From the NCBI GenBank assembly GCA_003176995.1, contig QHBN01000208.1:1-61488 (forward strand): a DNA stretch of 61,488 nt, given 5' to 3'. The DNA is from Candidatus Nitrosopolaris wilkensis. GTDB lineage: Archaea; Thermoproteota; Nitrososphaeria; Nitrososphaerales; Nitrososphaeraceae. The position numbers and the translations under genes are program-made. The notes under the pieces are model-generated. The model ran no database searches. It was not told where the DNA came from and worked only from the letters and a program-made list of their open reading frames with translations. The stretch's first letter is position 1. The number at the start of each line of letters is the position of its first letter. This document shows, piece after piece, positions 15,053 to 24,601 of the stretch.

Positions 15053-15973
15053 GTGTCAACTGTCGTTACACAGCCCGTTGCTATAGCCAAGGCTTTTAGC
15101 CCAGGTCATATTACTGGTATCGTAAAGAGAGCATCCGTTCCATGTCGGCACTTTCTGTATCAGGGATCTGAGGGTGCTGGGTTTTCGATCGATCGAGGAG
15201 TTACAACGACTGTTAGCCTGTTCGACGATCGCAATCCCCATTATCAAATTTCAATTAACGGGAGAACTGTCGAGGATGCAGACGTATCGCAATTAGTTTT
15301 GCAACAATATCTCAAATTTATTGAACGACCATATTATATTAAAATTGAACATGATATCGAGATCCCAATTGGCTTTGGACTAGGTTCCAGTGGGGCAGCA
15401 GCTCTCAGTCTTTCATATGCTCTTAACCAGTCTTTGAAGGTAGGGCTAAGCGCAGAACAAGCAGCGCAAATTGCTCACTACACTGAGATTGTATGCAGAA
15501 CAGGATTAGGGACTGTAATAGCAGAATATACGGGAGGGTTTGAGACGCGGACGAGTGCTGGAGCACCAGGGATTGGCATTATCAGAAAAATTGAACTCAA
15601 GGGCCATAGGGCAATCATATTCTGTATGGCTCCAGTTTCTACTAAATCGATCCTATTCGACAATTCTGATTTTAGATCTGGTTGGCACGACAACACTTGG
15701 TTAAACAATCTAAAGGCCGCCGTTGACATAAGAGAATTTGTAAACATTGCCTATGAGTTTGTATCAAATGTGGGATTGACTGAGGGTCGATGCAAGGAAC
15801 CAATTAGCAGCTTGAAATCACACGGTTTTGACTCTAGTGTGGCGTTATTCGGTGACACAATTTTCACAATAGTTCCAGAGGATCGGGTCCGTGAGGCGGA
15901 ACAGTGCCTTGTTGGCCATAACGGTCAATTATTCACATGTGGCATAGACAATATCGGTGCAAGAGTGCTGTAG
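15053..15973 (+). CDS. pok: Pantoate kinase (archaeal GHMP family)
   Basis: A 306-residue GHMP kinase that phosphorylates pantoate to 4-phosphopantoate, first step of the archaeal CoA route that replaces PanC/PanK. Seen: N-terminal AFSPGHITG signature, the glycine/serine-rich ATP loop PIGFGLGSSGAAALSLSYAL (near residues 104-123), and TGLGTVIAEYTGGFETRTSAG. GTG 15053 is taken as start; the next in-frame candidates would cut into the fold. It is followed 7 bp later by the synthetase gene of the same pathway, making the assignment strong. Confidence 0.92.
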   Translation: MSTVVTQPVAIAKAFSPGHITGIVKRASVPCRHFLYQGSEGAGFSIDRGVTTTVSLFDDRNPHYQISINGRTVEDADVSQLVLQQYLKFIERPYYIKIEHDIEIPIGFGLGSSGAAALSLSYALNQSLKVGLSAEQAAQIAHYTEIVCRTGLGTVIAEYTGGFETRTSAGAPGIGIIRKIELKGHRAIIFCMAPVSTKSILFDNSDFRSGWHDNTWLNNLKAAVDIREFVNIAYEFVSNVGLTEGRCKEPISSLKSHGFDSSVALFGDTIFTIVPEDRVREAEQCLVGHNGQLFTCGIDNIGARVL

Positions 15974-15980
15974 AGTATTA

Positions 15981-16760
15981 ATGAGTTACAAAATTCCCTC
16001 GAGCCATCCTAGATTGAAATCACTTCTGGTTCGAGAGACACTTGTGAATGGTTTCATTCGGGGATTGGTCGCGGCAGAGGGTTTGATAGCTCATGGAAGG
16101 GGGGAGGCTTTCGATTACCTGCTAGGCGAGCGGACTACCGAATCTGCCCATGTTGCAATAACTGCTGCATCTACCGTGCTACTACTCGCAAGGCATCCGG
16201 TAATTTCAGTTAATGGAAATGTTGCTGCAATTTGTGCAAAAGAAATTGTCGAGCTAAGCAAAGTTGCGAATGCACTGTTAGAGGTAAATCTTTTCTACAG
16301 AGACGAACGACGAGAGCGATCTATCGAAAAAGAACTGATAAAGAACGGCGCAAGAACGGTATACGGGGTCGGTTCACGCTCTTCAGCAAGAATATCTGAA
16401 CTGCAAAGTGAGCGGCGAAGAGTAGACCCTCATGGTATTTACGTGGCTGACGTTGTTATTGTCCCTCTTGAAGATGGAGACAGAGCGGAGGCCCTTGTCA
16501 AGATGGGCAAAAAGATTATCGCGATAGATCTGAACCCGCTCTCTAGAACCGCGAGAGTGGCTCAAATTACAATAGTAGATAATATTACCCGAGCATTGCC
16601 AACAATGGTTTCCATCGTAAGAAAACTCAAATGTCCCAAAGACGATGCGATACTCACCAAAATTATCATGGGATTTAACAATAAAGAGAACCTTGCACAT
16701 TCATTAAAAATTATTCAAGGGGGTAAAAATGCAGCGGCATTATCAAAAAAAATGGAATAA
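15981..16760 (+). CDS. pps: 4-phosphopantoate--beta-alanine ligase (phosphopantothenate synthetase)
   Basis: A 259-residue archaeal PPS joining 4-phosphopantoate and beta-alanine with ATP. Family features: IPSSHPRLKSL near the N-terminus, HGRGEAFDYLLGERTT, the TVLLLARHPVISVNGNVAA block, VNLFYRDERRE, and the VVIVPLEDGDRAEALVKMGK segment with IDLNPLSRTA. ATG 15981 is preferred over the in-frame GTG 15957, which lies inside the upstream gene. The 3' end overlaps the PanB start by 32 bp. Confidence 0.92.
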   Translation: MSYKIPSSHPRLKSLLVRETLVNGFIRGLVAAEGLIAHGRGEAFDYLLGERTTESAHVAITAASTVLLLARHPVISVNGNVAAICAKEIVELSKVANALLEVNLFYRDERRERSIEKELIKNGARTVYGVGSRSSARISELQSERRRVDPHGIYVADVVIVPLEDGDRAEALVKMGKKIIAIDLNPLSRTARVAQITIVDNITRALPTMVSIVRKLKCPKDDAILTKIIMGFNNKENLAHSLKIIQGGKNAAALSKKME

Positions 16761-17625
16761 CACCAACACACCTGTCAGAAGAAACAACGTCAATGATATT
16801 CTGATGTTAAAGAAAAAAGGAGAGAAGATCGCCGCGCTGACTGCATATGACTATTCTACCTCGTTGATCTGTGACAAGGCAGGTGTCGATATTATTCTTG
16901 TAGGCGATAGCGCAGGTATGGTTATGTTGGGGTATAAAAGTACAATACCCGTTGGAATAAAGGAGATGCTTGTCTTTTCCAAGGGAGTAGCCATGGGAAC
17001 AAAAAGGGCAATGGTGGTGGCCGACCTGCCTTTCGGTTCTTATCAACATAGCATGGGTGCTGCTATAAAAAATGCTATAAGATTTATAAAAGTTGGCTGC
17101 GATGCGGTAAAACTTGAGGGGGGAACAGAAGTAGTGAATACAATAAAGGCATTAGTTTCTATGGGCATTCCGGTCATGGGGCATATCGGGCTAAAGCCGC
17201 AGACTTCTTCTTTATGGGAGGGCTACAAAGTGCAAGGTAAAACAAAAAATTCGTCACAAAAACTAATTACGGAGGCCAGAGCCCTAGAACAATCAGGCGT
17301 ATTTAGCATAGTTCTCGAAATGGTAACAAGCGAAGTCGCTAGGATCATCTCACAAGACCTTTCTGTTGCGGTAATTGGAATAGGTTCAGGTTCTGGTTGC
17401 GACGGTCAAGTCCTAGTATTACACGATATGCTCGGCATATATGAAGATATAAAGCCAAAATTCGTCAAACGATATGCCGACCTATCTAATTCCATTTTTC
17501 AAGCCGTCTCTCTGTATAGGTCTGATGTCAAAAGTGCGAAATTTCCCGATGAAGAGAACATTTTTCATATGAATTCTAATGAATACAGAGAATTGCAAAA
17601 AATACTACAACAAAAAAATAGTTGA
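16729..17625 (+). CDS. panB: 3-methyl-2-oxobutanoate hydroxymethyltransferase
   Basis: PanB transfers a hydroxymethyl group from methylene-tetrahydrofolate to ketoisovalerate, making ketopantoate. The barrel motifs are clear: LTAYDYSTSLICDKAGVDII, VGDSAGMVMLGY, VVADLPFGSY, KLEGGTE, MGHIGLKPQ and VIGIGSGSGCDGQVLV. Length 298 aa is slightly above the usual ~265 because of an N-terminal extension; an in-frame ATG at 16804 would give the standard start. Clustered with the next steps of CoA synthesis; PanE (ketopantoate reductase) is not in the window. Confidence 0.92.
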   Translation: MQRHYQKKWNNTNTPVRRNNVNDILMLKKKGEKIAALTAYDYSTSLICDKAGVDIILVGDSAGMVMLGYKSTIPVGIKEMLVFSKGVAMGTKRAMVVADLPFGSYQHSMGAAIKNAIRFIKVGCDAVKLEGGTEVVNTIKALVSMGIPVMGHIGLKPQTSSLWEGYKVQGKTKNSSQKLITEARALEQSGVFSIVLEMVTSEVARIISQDLSVAVIGIGSGSGCDGQVLVLHDMLGIYEDIKPKFVKRYADLSNSIFQAVSLYRSDVKSAKFPDEENIFHMNSNEYRELQKILQQKNS

Positions 17626-17633
17626 GGGACTGA

Positions 17634-18938
17634 ATGCATTCAGCAGATAAAAGGGGGAGACATCCATCTAAAGACTTAGTAGCTACGCAAGGAAAAGAAA
17701 TTTTAGGAAAAAAAATAGTACTTTGTATCACAGGCAGTGTCGCGGCCTACAAGGCGATCGACTTAGCACGTCTACTGATGCGACACGGCGCAGATGTCTA
17801 TGCTGTAATGTCCGAATCAACTACCTCGACGCTGATTAAAGCAGATATCATGAAATGGGCTACAGGTAATGAAGTTCTGACGAAATTAACCGGAAAATTA
17901 GAGCACATAGCGTTAGCTGATACGAATATGTCAGATCTCATTCTTGTTTACCCATGCACTGCTAATACGATAGGTAAGATTGCGAATGGGATAGACGACA
18001 CAACTGTTGCTTCTGTTTTGACTGTTGCTCTTGGTTCGAGAATCCCCATCATTGTTGCACCCGCTATGCATGAATCGATGTATACAAACGACATAATCAG
18101 ACAAAATGTCGATCGGTTAAAGGATATAGGCGTGAAATTTTTAGAACCTTCTGTTGAAGAGGGCAAAGCCAAGATAGTGGAACAGGAATTGGTTTTGCAA
18201 TCGGTTATGAGAGAACTTAACGGGACGCATACATCGTTCTCGTTGGAAGGGAAGAACATCCTAGTGACGGCTGGCAGCACAGTCGAGCACATTGACCCTA
18301 TTCGGGTTATCACGAATCTAAGCTCAGGTAAAATGGGAATTGCGATTGCAGAAGGAGCACTGCTTGCAGGTGCAAAAGTTACGCTTGTATACGGTCATGG
18401 ATCGGATGGCACACGCGTCCCAATAAAAATAAGAAATGTGATCAAAGTAAACACAAGCAGAGAAATGGAGATAACTATCTTGTCGGAATTATCTTCAAAG
18501 AGATATGATATTGTTATTTTCTGTGCTGCAATAACGGACTTTGCCCCTCAACAGACATCGCCTAAAAAAATAGAGACTAAAAAAGGCAAATTCGTATTAC
18601 CACTGTTACCTACGACAAAAATAATAGATCGAGTTAAGCCTATCAGCAGAAACAATAAACTATTTTTAGTCGCGTTCAAAGCGGAACACGATGTCTCAGA
18701 TTCGTACTTAATTAATAAGGCATTTCAGAAATTGCACGAGTGCGATGGAGACTTAGTAATAGCGAATGATTTAGGTAGGAAAGGTTGTGGAACCGGTTCT
18801 GACGAGAACGAGGTTTTCATAATAGACAGACAGAAGAAAGTTATTCATCTGCCACTGCAAGATAAATATCAGGTAGCCAGAAAAATACTTGATACGATTG
18901 CAAATCTATGCCAAGTACAAAAAGATTCCAAGAGATAA
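17634..18938 (+). CDS. coaBC: Bifunctional phosphopantothenoylcysteine decarboxylase/phosphopantothenate-cysteine ligase
   Basis: A 434-residue CoaBC (Dfp). The N-terminal FMN-dependent CoaC domain has ITGSVAAYKAIDLAR, CTANTIGKIANGIDD and APAMHESMY. The C-terminal CoaB domain has ILVTAGSTVEHIDPIRVITN, LSSGKMG, AAITDFAP, PKKIETKKG and LLPTTKIID. It adds cysteine to 4'-phosphopantothenate and decarboxylates the product to 4'-phosphopantetheine. It follows PanB by 8 bp, completing a four-gene pantoate-to-phosphopantetheine operon. There is a ~30-residue N-terminal extension before the flavodoxin-like fold. Confidence 0.94.
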   Translation: MHSADKRGRHPSKDLVATQGKEILGKKIVLCITGSVAAYKAIDLARLLMRHGADVYAVMSESTTSTLIKADIMKWATGNEVLTKLTGKLEHIALADTNMSDLILVYPCTANTIGKIANGIDDTTVASVLTVALGSRIPIIVAPAMHESMYTNDIIRQNVDRLKDIGVKFLEPSVEEGKAKIVEQELVLQSVMRELNGTHTSFSLEGKNILVTAGSTVEHIDPIRVITNLSSGKMGIAIAEGALLAGAKVTLVYGHGSDGTRVPIKIRNVIKVNTSREMEITILSELSSKRYDIVIFCAAITDFAPQQTSPKKIETKKGKFVLPLLPTTKIIDRVKPISRNNKLFLVAFKAEHDVSDSYLINKAFQKLHECDGDLVIANDLGRKGCGTGSDENEVFIIDRQKKVIHLPLQDKYQVARKILDTIANLCQVQKDSKR

Positions 18939-19346
18939 TAATCTCTGCTTCATAATACAAGATGAATTCGCAGCATTTTTGAGCCTTCTACTACAGATCA
19001 ATCCTCCTAACTGAATTTCTCTTATCCATGAAAAACACTGTCGCATGCACTTCTGATTTATTTCTGTTCAAACCCCCTGCCTGGTTGATATTCGATCCGA
19101 ATGTCTATCAAATATCAAGTTCATAATTTTCATCGTGATATAGGTGTACGTACATTTGAGAGTAGGTGTACGTTTTGACCCTCGAAGGTCATCTTGTGAG
19201 TAAAAACGGTACAGTTTTTCCTTAGAATACTACATGCCTCATTCAGGCCCATGTGGCATTCGGATCCGTTATTATCCAGATTGGATCTGACGACCTGCGA
19301 GAAGCGTCAGCTAAATATAACAAAATTCAGGTGTAAGCCGTCTGCT
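18939..19346. other. Convergent intergenic gap with direct repeats
   Basis: No convincing gene. TAGGTGTACGT is repeated at 19141-19151 and 19163-19173 (22-bp period, two helical turns). A short open stretch from GTG near 19253 (MAFGSVIIQIGSDDLREASA) ends at about 19340; it is coding-like but too short to assign. Confidence 0.4.
19141..19173. promoter_or_regulatory. Two TAGGTGTACGT direct repeats
   Basis: Exact 11-bp words 22 bp apart, on one face of the helix, each containing the palindromic core GTAC. The arrangement suits a dimeric regulator, but the flanking genes are convergent, so an unrecognised short transcript would be the target. Confidence 0.35.
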
Positions 19347-20426
19347 TCAGCCGAGTACGAGGAGATCTTTCGTGAAAGCGTTCAAGTTCTTCGCCTGCCC
19401 ATTATCTACAATGACGCTGTCCTCAATCCTTACGCCAAACTTACCATTTAGATATATCCCGGGTTCAATAGTTATGGCCATGTTTCTCTTTAAAACCTGT
19501 TGGTTTGGAGTCCTCAACCAAGGAGGCTCATGGACATCAAGACCTATTCCATGCCCCGTTGAGTGGATAAACTGATTTCCGTATCCCCCATAACTGATCA
19601 ATGCTCTGCACTCTTTATCTACTCGCTCGCAAACGACGCCTTCCTCAGCGCAGTTAATCCCAAGTTGTTGAGACTGTTTGACTAGTTCATATGCTTCTTT
19701 CGTTTCCGATGCCGTTGTACCTAATGCAAATGTTCTAGTCGCGTCTGCTATATAAGAGGCATAACGGAGACTCAAGTCTACTACGACCATGTCGCCATCG
19801 ACGAATTTACGATCGGAAACCTGTGCATGGGGCAGAGCCCCATTTGGACCGCTCGCGATTATCAAAGGATTCAACGTTGATTTCAAACATGCAGAATTGG
19901 CACCCATCTGCATGGCTTCAAATATTATCTTAGCCTGCAAAGCACGCTCTGATAGCCCAATTTTGATTTCGTGTGTGCATATTTCATATAAATCGTCGAG
20001 GACTTTTGCCGCCTTAGATATTGCATAAATTTCGTTCTCCTCCTTGATCATTCGTCCTTCAAGTAATGCCTCTGTATTGACAATAAAGTGTTTTTTAGAG
20101 GCCTTTGTTTGGATTGCCTCAACGGTAGGGTAGTCCGCATAGTCTGCACATACCACCTTGTCTTTGACCGCATTGATAAACGTGTCAATTAATTGAAATC
20201 CTCTCTCCGAGATAATCACTTCGCAGTCTTTGGAATCCTGTTGTGCTCTTGAAGCCTCCAATTTAGGAACTACCAACGAAGTTCTATCATAGCTGCAAAT
20301 AGCAATCGCCTCGCCCCAAAAATTGGTAAGATAGAAAACATTTTCGGGCTGAAATGCAGCTACAGTGTTGAACCCCTTTGCTGATGCAATTTTCATGATT
20401 CTCGAGCGACGATTTTTCATTCTCAC
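19347..20426 (-). CDS. Xaa-Pro aminopeptidase-like M24 peptidase
   Basis: A 359-residue M24 metallopeptidase (PepQ/PepP type), cytosolic, removing residues next to proline. N-terminal creatinase-like domain (about 1-120) and C-terminal pita-bread domain. Metal ligands are present: Asp pair in VVVDLSLRYASYIADATRTF, His in FIHSTGHGIGLDVHEPP, Glu in ITIEPGIYL and Glu in VRIEDSVIV. Divergent from the aminotransferase gene. Assignment to family is secure; exact peptide preference is not. Confidence 0.92.
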   Translation of the reverse strand: MRMKNRRSRIMKIASAKGFNTVAAFQPENVFYLTNFWGEAIAICSYDRTSLVVPKLEASRAQQDSKDCEVIISERGFQLIDTFINAVKDKVVCADYADYPTVEAIQTKASKKHFIVNTEALLEGRMIKEENEIYAISKAAKVLDDLYEICTHEIKIGLSERALQAKIIFEAMQMGANSACLKSTLNPLIIASGPNGALPHAQVSDRKFVDGDMVVVDLSLRYASYIADATRTFALGTTASETKEAYELVKQSQQLGINCAEEGVVCERVDKECRALISYGGYGNQFIHSTGHGIGLDVHEPPWLRTPNQQVLKRNMAITIEPGIYLNGKFGVRIEDSVIVDNGQAKNLNAFTKDLLVLG

Positions 20427-20619
20427 ATATTACGATCGGACAGGCTTATGATCGTATTGCACTCTTAAGAGCAGATCCGCGTAATATCTGCTACGAGTCA
20501 ATACTCAAATGGACCAACAAACATTGTGGCTAACAAAGTTGCCTAACGTCGGTAGCTTTAGCACACAGACAGTTGATGTAATTATAAATATCGGAAGGTA
20601 ATTCGGTCATTTATCCAAC

Positions 20620-21765
20620 ATGGAATACCTAGTTATGCTTCCTGGTCCTACCAACGTACCAGATCGAGTGATGAGCGCTATGCTAACGCATATTATCAAT
20701 CATAGAAGTGATGACTTTCGTCGTCTTTACAAGACCATTGTTGAAAAGACGCAAAGGGTATTCCAAACACAGAACGATATCGTTTTGTTGACCACATCAG
20801 GGACAGGCGCAGTAGAAGCATCTGTTATCAATATGATCAGAAAAAACGACAAAGCGATCATTCCTGTTAACGGCGAATTCGGAACGCGTCTGGCAGACCT
20901 GATAGACAGCTGGGGAGGTCATGCTATAAGAGTCACCGCACCGTTCGGTCAGAATCCCCGGTATTCGGAAATCGAAGAGGCTTTTGACCGCAACAAGGAT
21001 ATTAAAGCCATATACGCGGTATACAATGAGACGTCTACCGGAACAACCTTGCGATATATGGACAAGTTGAGTCAATTGTGTTCCGAAAGTGGTGCCTTTT
21101 TCATTGCAGATGCAGTTTCAATTCTCGGTGGCGACGAGTTACCGGTCGACAAATGGAATGTCGATATTTGTGTAACAGCTTCCCAGAAGGCGTTGGCAGC
21201 GCCACCAGGAGTATCTCCAATGTCGATTAGCGCGAGGGCGAAAAAACATATGCAAGCGAACCCTCCTCCAACACAATACCTTAACTTAAAAAGATACTTC
21301 AAGTATTACGAAGAAAATTTTGAAACCCCATTCACTCCTGCCTTGCCACTGTTCAATGCTTTCAGTGTAGCACTCGACATGGTTCTTGAGGAAGGGTTGG
21401 ACAAAAGAATCGCGCGTCACAAAGCCTGCGCAGATGCATTTTATGCAGGTCTGGATGCGATGGGCCTATCACCTTTTGCGAGGCAAGATGCTAGGAGCAA
21501 TGTAGTAATTGCTATCAACTATATACCGGGAATGGATGACAAGAAATTTAGAGGATTACTTTCACAACAATTTAGGATTCTTGTTGCCGGCGGCTTTGGC
21601 GACCTCAAGGGTAAAGTGTTCCGAATCGGATCAATGGGTGAGGTTAGTAAGTATCATGTGATGAGAACCTTGTCCTCTATCGCATCAGTCATGAACATTT
21701 TGGGATTAAAGGTGAGTCCAGATGCAGGTACTATTGCACTAAAAAAACTTGAAAGTGTTAGCTAA
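20620..21765 (+). CDS. Class V aminotransferase (alanine/serine--glyoxylate type)
   Basis: A 381-residue PLP enzyme of the SPT/AGAT group. Motifs: MLPGPTNVPDRVMSAM at the N-terminus, TTSGTGAVEASVINM, NETSTGT, FIADAVSILGGDELPVD, and the PLP lysine in ASQKALAAPPGV, then a C-terminal FRIGSMGE. It transfers amino groups between Ser or Ala and glyoxylate or pyruvate. A TATA-like TTATAAATA (about 20583-20591) is some 30 bp before the ATG. The substrate is not determined by sequence alone. Confidence 0.9.
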   Translation: MEYLVMLPGPTNVPDRVMSAMLTHIINHRSDDFRRLYKTIVEKTQRVFQTQNDIVLLTTSGTGAVEASVINMIRKNDKAIIPVNGEFGTRLADLIDSWGGHAIRVTAPFGQNPRYSEIEEAFDRNKDIKAIYAVYNETSTGTTLRYMDKLSQLCSESGAFFIADAVSILGGDELPVDKWNVDICVTASQKALAAPPGVSPMSISARAKKHMQANPPPTQYLNLKRYFKYYEENFETPFTPALPLFNAFSVALDMVLEEGLDKRIARHKACADAFYAGLDAMGLSPFARQDARSNVVIAINYIPGMDDKKFRGLLSQQFRILVAGGFGDLKGKVFRIGSMGEVSKYHVMRTLSSIASVMNILGLKVSPDAGTIALKKLESVS

Positions 21766-21814
21766 CCTTTTTTGGTACCGTCGTTCCCATGAAGATTAAT
21801 ATAAGGTAAATCGG

Positions 21815-22594
21815 ATGTCAAATTTCATGACTTTAGAGAAGGGTTCCCTTATATTGATAGATTATACAGCTAACATTAAAGATACCAACAAAATTTTTGA
21901 AACCACCAGTGAGGAAGACGCCAAAAATTCAGACCTGTACGACCCGACGCGCAAGTATGGACCAAGACTTGTCTCTGTCGGTGAAGGTTGGGTTTTAAAG
22001 GGTCTAGACGAGGCTTTGGCAGAAGCAAGCAGTGGCGATAAACTCGATGTAGATGTCCTTCCAGACAAAGGATTTGGAGAAAGAATTCCGAATAAGGTGA
22101 GAATGGTCGCTCAGAGGAAACTAGGAGACAAAGCAGACGAAGTCAGAATAGGTGATGAGGTGGAAATTGATGAACGAACAGGTATTGTCAGATTCGTAGG
22201 ATCAGGAAGAGTTCAGGTCGATTTCAATCACAGATTAGCAGGGCGGACCTTAACATATAAGGTGAACATAATAAAGAAACTAGAAAGTGATAATGACAAA
22301 GTGCTCTCATTGATGAAAAGAAGACTGCCGCTTGACGATGAAAAAATAAAATTCATTCTTGAAGGATCAAATTTAACTATCCAGTTCCCAGAAGAAACCT
22401 TTCTAACCGAAGGATTACAAGTTATCAAGCGTGGGATAGCCAGTGACATCTTCAAATATGTTGGTAGCATCACAAACGTTAAATTCGTAGAAACTTACAA
22501 AGCGACCAATTCGACGAAGTCTAACGAGGAGTCAGAAGACGACGCTCGCTCTAGCAAAGAAGTTGGGGCAATGGAAGTGTCTAGGAGCGAGTAA
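21815..22594 (+). CDS. FKBP-type peptidyl-prolyl isomerase (long archaeal form)
   Basis: A 259-residue archaeal FKBP/SlyD-like folding helper. KGSLILIDYTANIKDTNKIF opens the domain; GEGWVLKGLDEALAEASSGD and VLPDKGFGERIPNKVRMV match FKBP signatures, with an insert-in-flap region and VDFNHRLAGRTLTYKVNI closing it (to about 155). A C-terminal domain with an acidic Ser/Glu tail follows, as in long archaeal FKBPs. Promoter TTAATATAAGG near 21796-21806. Convergent with egsA. Confidence 0.9.
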   Translation: MSNFMTLEKGSLILIDYTANIKDTNKIFETTSEEDAKNSDLYDPTRKYGPRLVSVGEGWVLKGLDEALAEASSGDKLDVDVLPDKGFGERIPNKVRMVAQRKLGDKADEVRIGDEVEIDERTGIVRFVGSGRVQVDFNHRLAGRTLTYKVNIIKKLESDNDKVLSLMKRRLPLDDEKIKFILEGSNLTIQFPEETFLTEGLQVIKRGIASDIFKYVGSITNVKFVETYKATNSTKSNEESEDDARSSKEVGAMEVSRSE

Positions 22595-22635
22595 GAAAAT
22601 TGAAGGAGTTTGTGCATAAGGGCTTTTTCCACATC

Positions 22636-23700
22636 TTAAATAACCTTTACCGACCTAGCAAGGTCAAACGCCGAACTTTTATTTAATTTGGCTTTACTGA
22701 GAATTGTATACCTGTCAGGTCTCAACGATTGAGCCGCTAGCAAAGAGAGAACTAGTTGCTCTTCATTCAATCTTATTTGTTTTGCTTTTGTCGGTGCACC
22801 GACTCGTTCCAACGTTTCTACAATAATCTCCCAATCAATGTTATGAAGTTTAGCCATCATGATAGTACCCAGACCGACTCGTTCACCGTGAAGCCCATAG
22901 TTCTGACCAACGATGTATTCTACGGCATGACTGAAAAGGTGTTCCGCACCTGAGCAAGGCCTACTGCTTCCTGCTATACAAGCTGCCACCCCAGCGCTGA
23001 TGAGAGCCTCCACAACAATACGAATTCCGGATCTGCTTCTGACCCGCAACCTTCTCGATTCATTCAATATAATTTTTGCACTCATATATGCAAGGTTAGC
23101 TGCGTAGCTTCCAAAATATTCATTATTCTCATCTCGGGCAAGCTCCCAATCCTTGATCGCCGTAATCTTCGCGACAAGGTCCCCACACCCGCTTGCCATT
23201 AAACGGATAGGTGCTTCGGCAAGCAATGTAGTGTCGGCTAAAACTCCAAGTGGGGTGTTTGCTTTTACTGAATACGGTTTTTTGGAGCCCCTTATCGAAA
23301 CAAATGGGCTAGAAATCCCATCATGTGAAGCTGATGTAGGTACACTGATGAAAGGTTTGTTTAGCTGAAATGCGGTCATTTTAGCTACGTCAACGGACCG
23401 TCCTCCTCCGAATCCTATAATGATATCTGGAATGGCCTTTGCAAGTGACTTTTTTAATTTATTAACAGAAGCGATGGACGAATCAACTACAACATACCAG
23501 GTGTCATCTAGAGACATTGATTGAAACGACGACGTAATGTCTGCACTTGCTCTCCTTTTTACGGTGTTCCCTGTTACAAAGGCGACTTTGGATGCCGAAT
23601 AACCGATATCTCTGACGAACGCACCAAGACTAGAAATGACACCATCGCCTATCAATATTTTTCTGGGTAGTTCCATTAAGTGAGTAGGCGCTGATGCCAT
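22636..23700 (-). CDS. egsA: sn-Glycerol-1-phosphate dehydrogenase
   Basis: NAD(P)H- and Zn-dependent enzyme making sn-glycerol-1-phosphate, the backbone of archaeal membrane lipids. Motifs of the AraM/EgsA family: ELPRKILIGDGVISSL at the start, IIGFGGGRSVDVAKM (dinucleotide loop), FISVPTSASHDGISSPF, and Zn-ligand regions ASGCGDLVAKITAIKDW, CSGAEHLFSHAVE and LHGERVGLG. ATG 23700 was chosen (354 aa); an in-frame GTG at 23709 adds three residues. This gene is one of the clearest archaeal markers in the window. Confidence 0.95.
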   Translation of the reverse strand: MASAPTHLMELPRKILIGDGVISSLGAFVRDIGYSASKVAFVTGNTVKRRASADITSSFQSMSLDDTWYVVVDSSIASVNKLKKSLAKAIPDIIIGFGGGRSVDVAKMTAFQLNKPFISVPTSASHDGISSPFVSIRGSKKPYSVKANTPLGVLADTTLLAEAPIRLMASGCGDLVAKITAIKDWELARDENNEYFGSYAANLAYMSAKIILNESRRLRVRSRSGIRIVVEALISAGVAACIAGSSRPCSGAEHLFSHAVEYIVGQNYGLHGERVGLGTIMMAKLHNIDWEIIVETLERVGAPTKAKQIRLNEEQLVLSLLAAQSLRPDRYTILSKAKLNKSSAFDLARSVKVI

Positions 23701-23924
23701 GGCAACCACGTTAAGTACGAGATATATTTAATCTTGTTTGCATGAATAAGACGTTTCCTCTACGAATTTGAGGCAGTATCGTCTCTAAACATATAATCGT
23801 ACAGCCCAATGGTACGGCCTCAGAAAACGTACAAGATTTTGCTTTACAAAAATTAAGTGTAACTCAGATCAGGACGTGATTATGAATTGCTCAAGTTATC
23901 AGTTTCTGCGACATATAAGAACCT

Positions 23925-24389
23925 CTACAGCTTTTCTTCCGCATCTTCCACATGTGTGGTTACATCCTTATTTTCTTCTTGGTCTTCTGTTTTGGAGGAA
24001 GTTCCAGAAGCAGTGTCCTGTGCAGAAGGCTCGCTTGCTATCTGCGATGTTGTATCTGAAGTTGCAGCAATCTCTGCTGTCGCATATCCTCTGCCCACTT
24101 TTGTTATCCTTATCTTTGCAGTGTCGCCTACGTTTGTACCTGCAACAAAGATAACCAGCCCTTCCACTTTCGCCACACCTGCGTCGCCTCTTTTACTCAT
24201 CGATTCAATCTTCACCTCAAACTCTTCGCCAACTTTTACTGGGGCTGGTCTGAATGGTCTGGTCCCTCCAAACCCTCCGCCACCTCTTCCCCCGTAGCCT
24301 CCGCCATAACCTCTATCGCCCCTGTAACCTCCACCGCTGCTACCGTAGCTACCTCGTTGTTCACTAGTACGTGAGTCTCTGTCTTCCAA
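23925..24389 (-). CDS. TRAM-domain protein with Gly/Arg-rich N-terminus
   Basis: A 154-residue protein from TTG 24389. Residues 10-45 are an RGG-like low-complexity stretch (GGYRGDRGYGGGYGGRGGGG), residues 50-108 form a TRAM domain (VGEEFEVKIESMSKRGDAGV, VEGLVIFVAGTNVGDTAKIR), and the tail is acidic and Ser/Thr-rich. TRAM proteins of archaea act as RNA chaperones; adding an RGG tract suggests RNA binding with condensate-like behaviour (inference). It is divergent from the termination nuclease gene fttA, sharing a ~210-bp promoter region. Confidence 0.88.
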   Translation of the reverse strand: MEDRDSRTSEQRGSYGSSGGGYRGDRGYGGGYGGRGGGGFGGTRPFRPAPVKVGEEFEVKIESMSKRGDAGVAKVEGLVIFVAGTNVGDTAKIRITKVGRGYATAEIAATSDTTSQIASEPSAQDTASGTSSKTEDQEENKDVTTHVEDAEEKL

Positions 24390-24572
24390 GCTATCTCAGT
24401 AACGTATTATAAATGCACTTAGTATTTCAACTTTAGTGTTAAAATTGGTAGTTGAGCAATTTTATTCCTATCATGAAGCACTTTAAGGATTCTTTGCCGA
24501 AACACTCTTTAAATGGGATTGTTGGATGATGGAATGTAATATTGCTGCATTAGTTTCGATTAATGTTTTCGA

Positions 24573-24584
24573 AAAAATATAAAG
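24573..24584 (+). promoter_or_regulatory. TATA box for fttA
   Basis: AAAAATATAAAG centred about 24 bp before the ATG at 24602, the expected place for a leaderless archaeal transcript. Confidence 0.5.
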
Positions 24585-24601
24585 ATAGTGATTAAAATCA
24601 A

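Noticed and set aside
19251-19451. A 66-codon plus-strand frame
   Set aside because: Overlaps the 3' end of the M24 peptidase gene on the other strand and has no motif; the shorter coding-like stretch before it is only mentioned in the gap entry.
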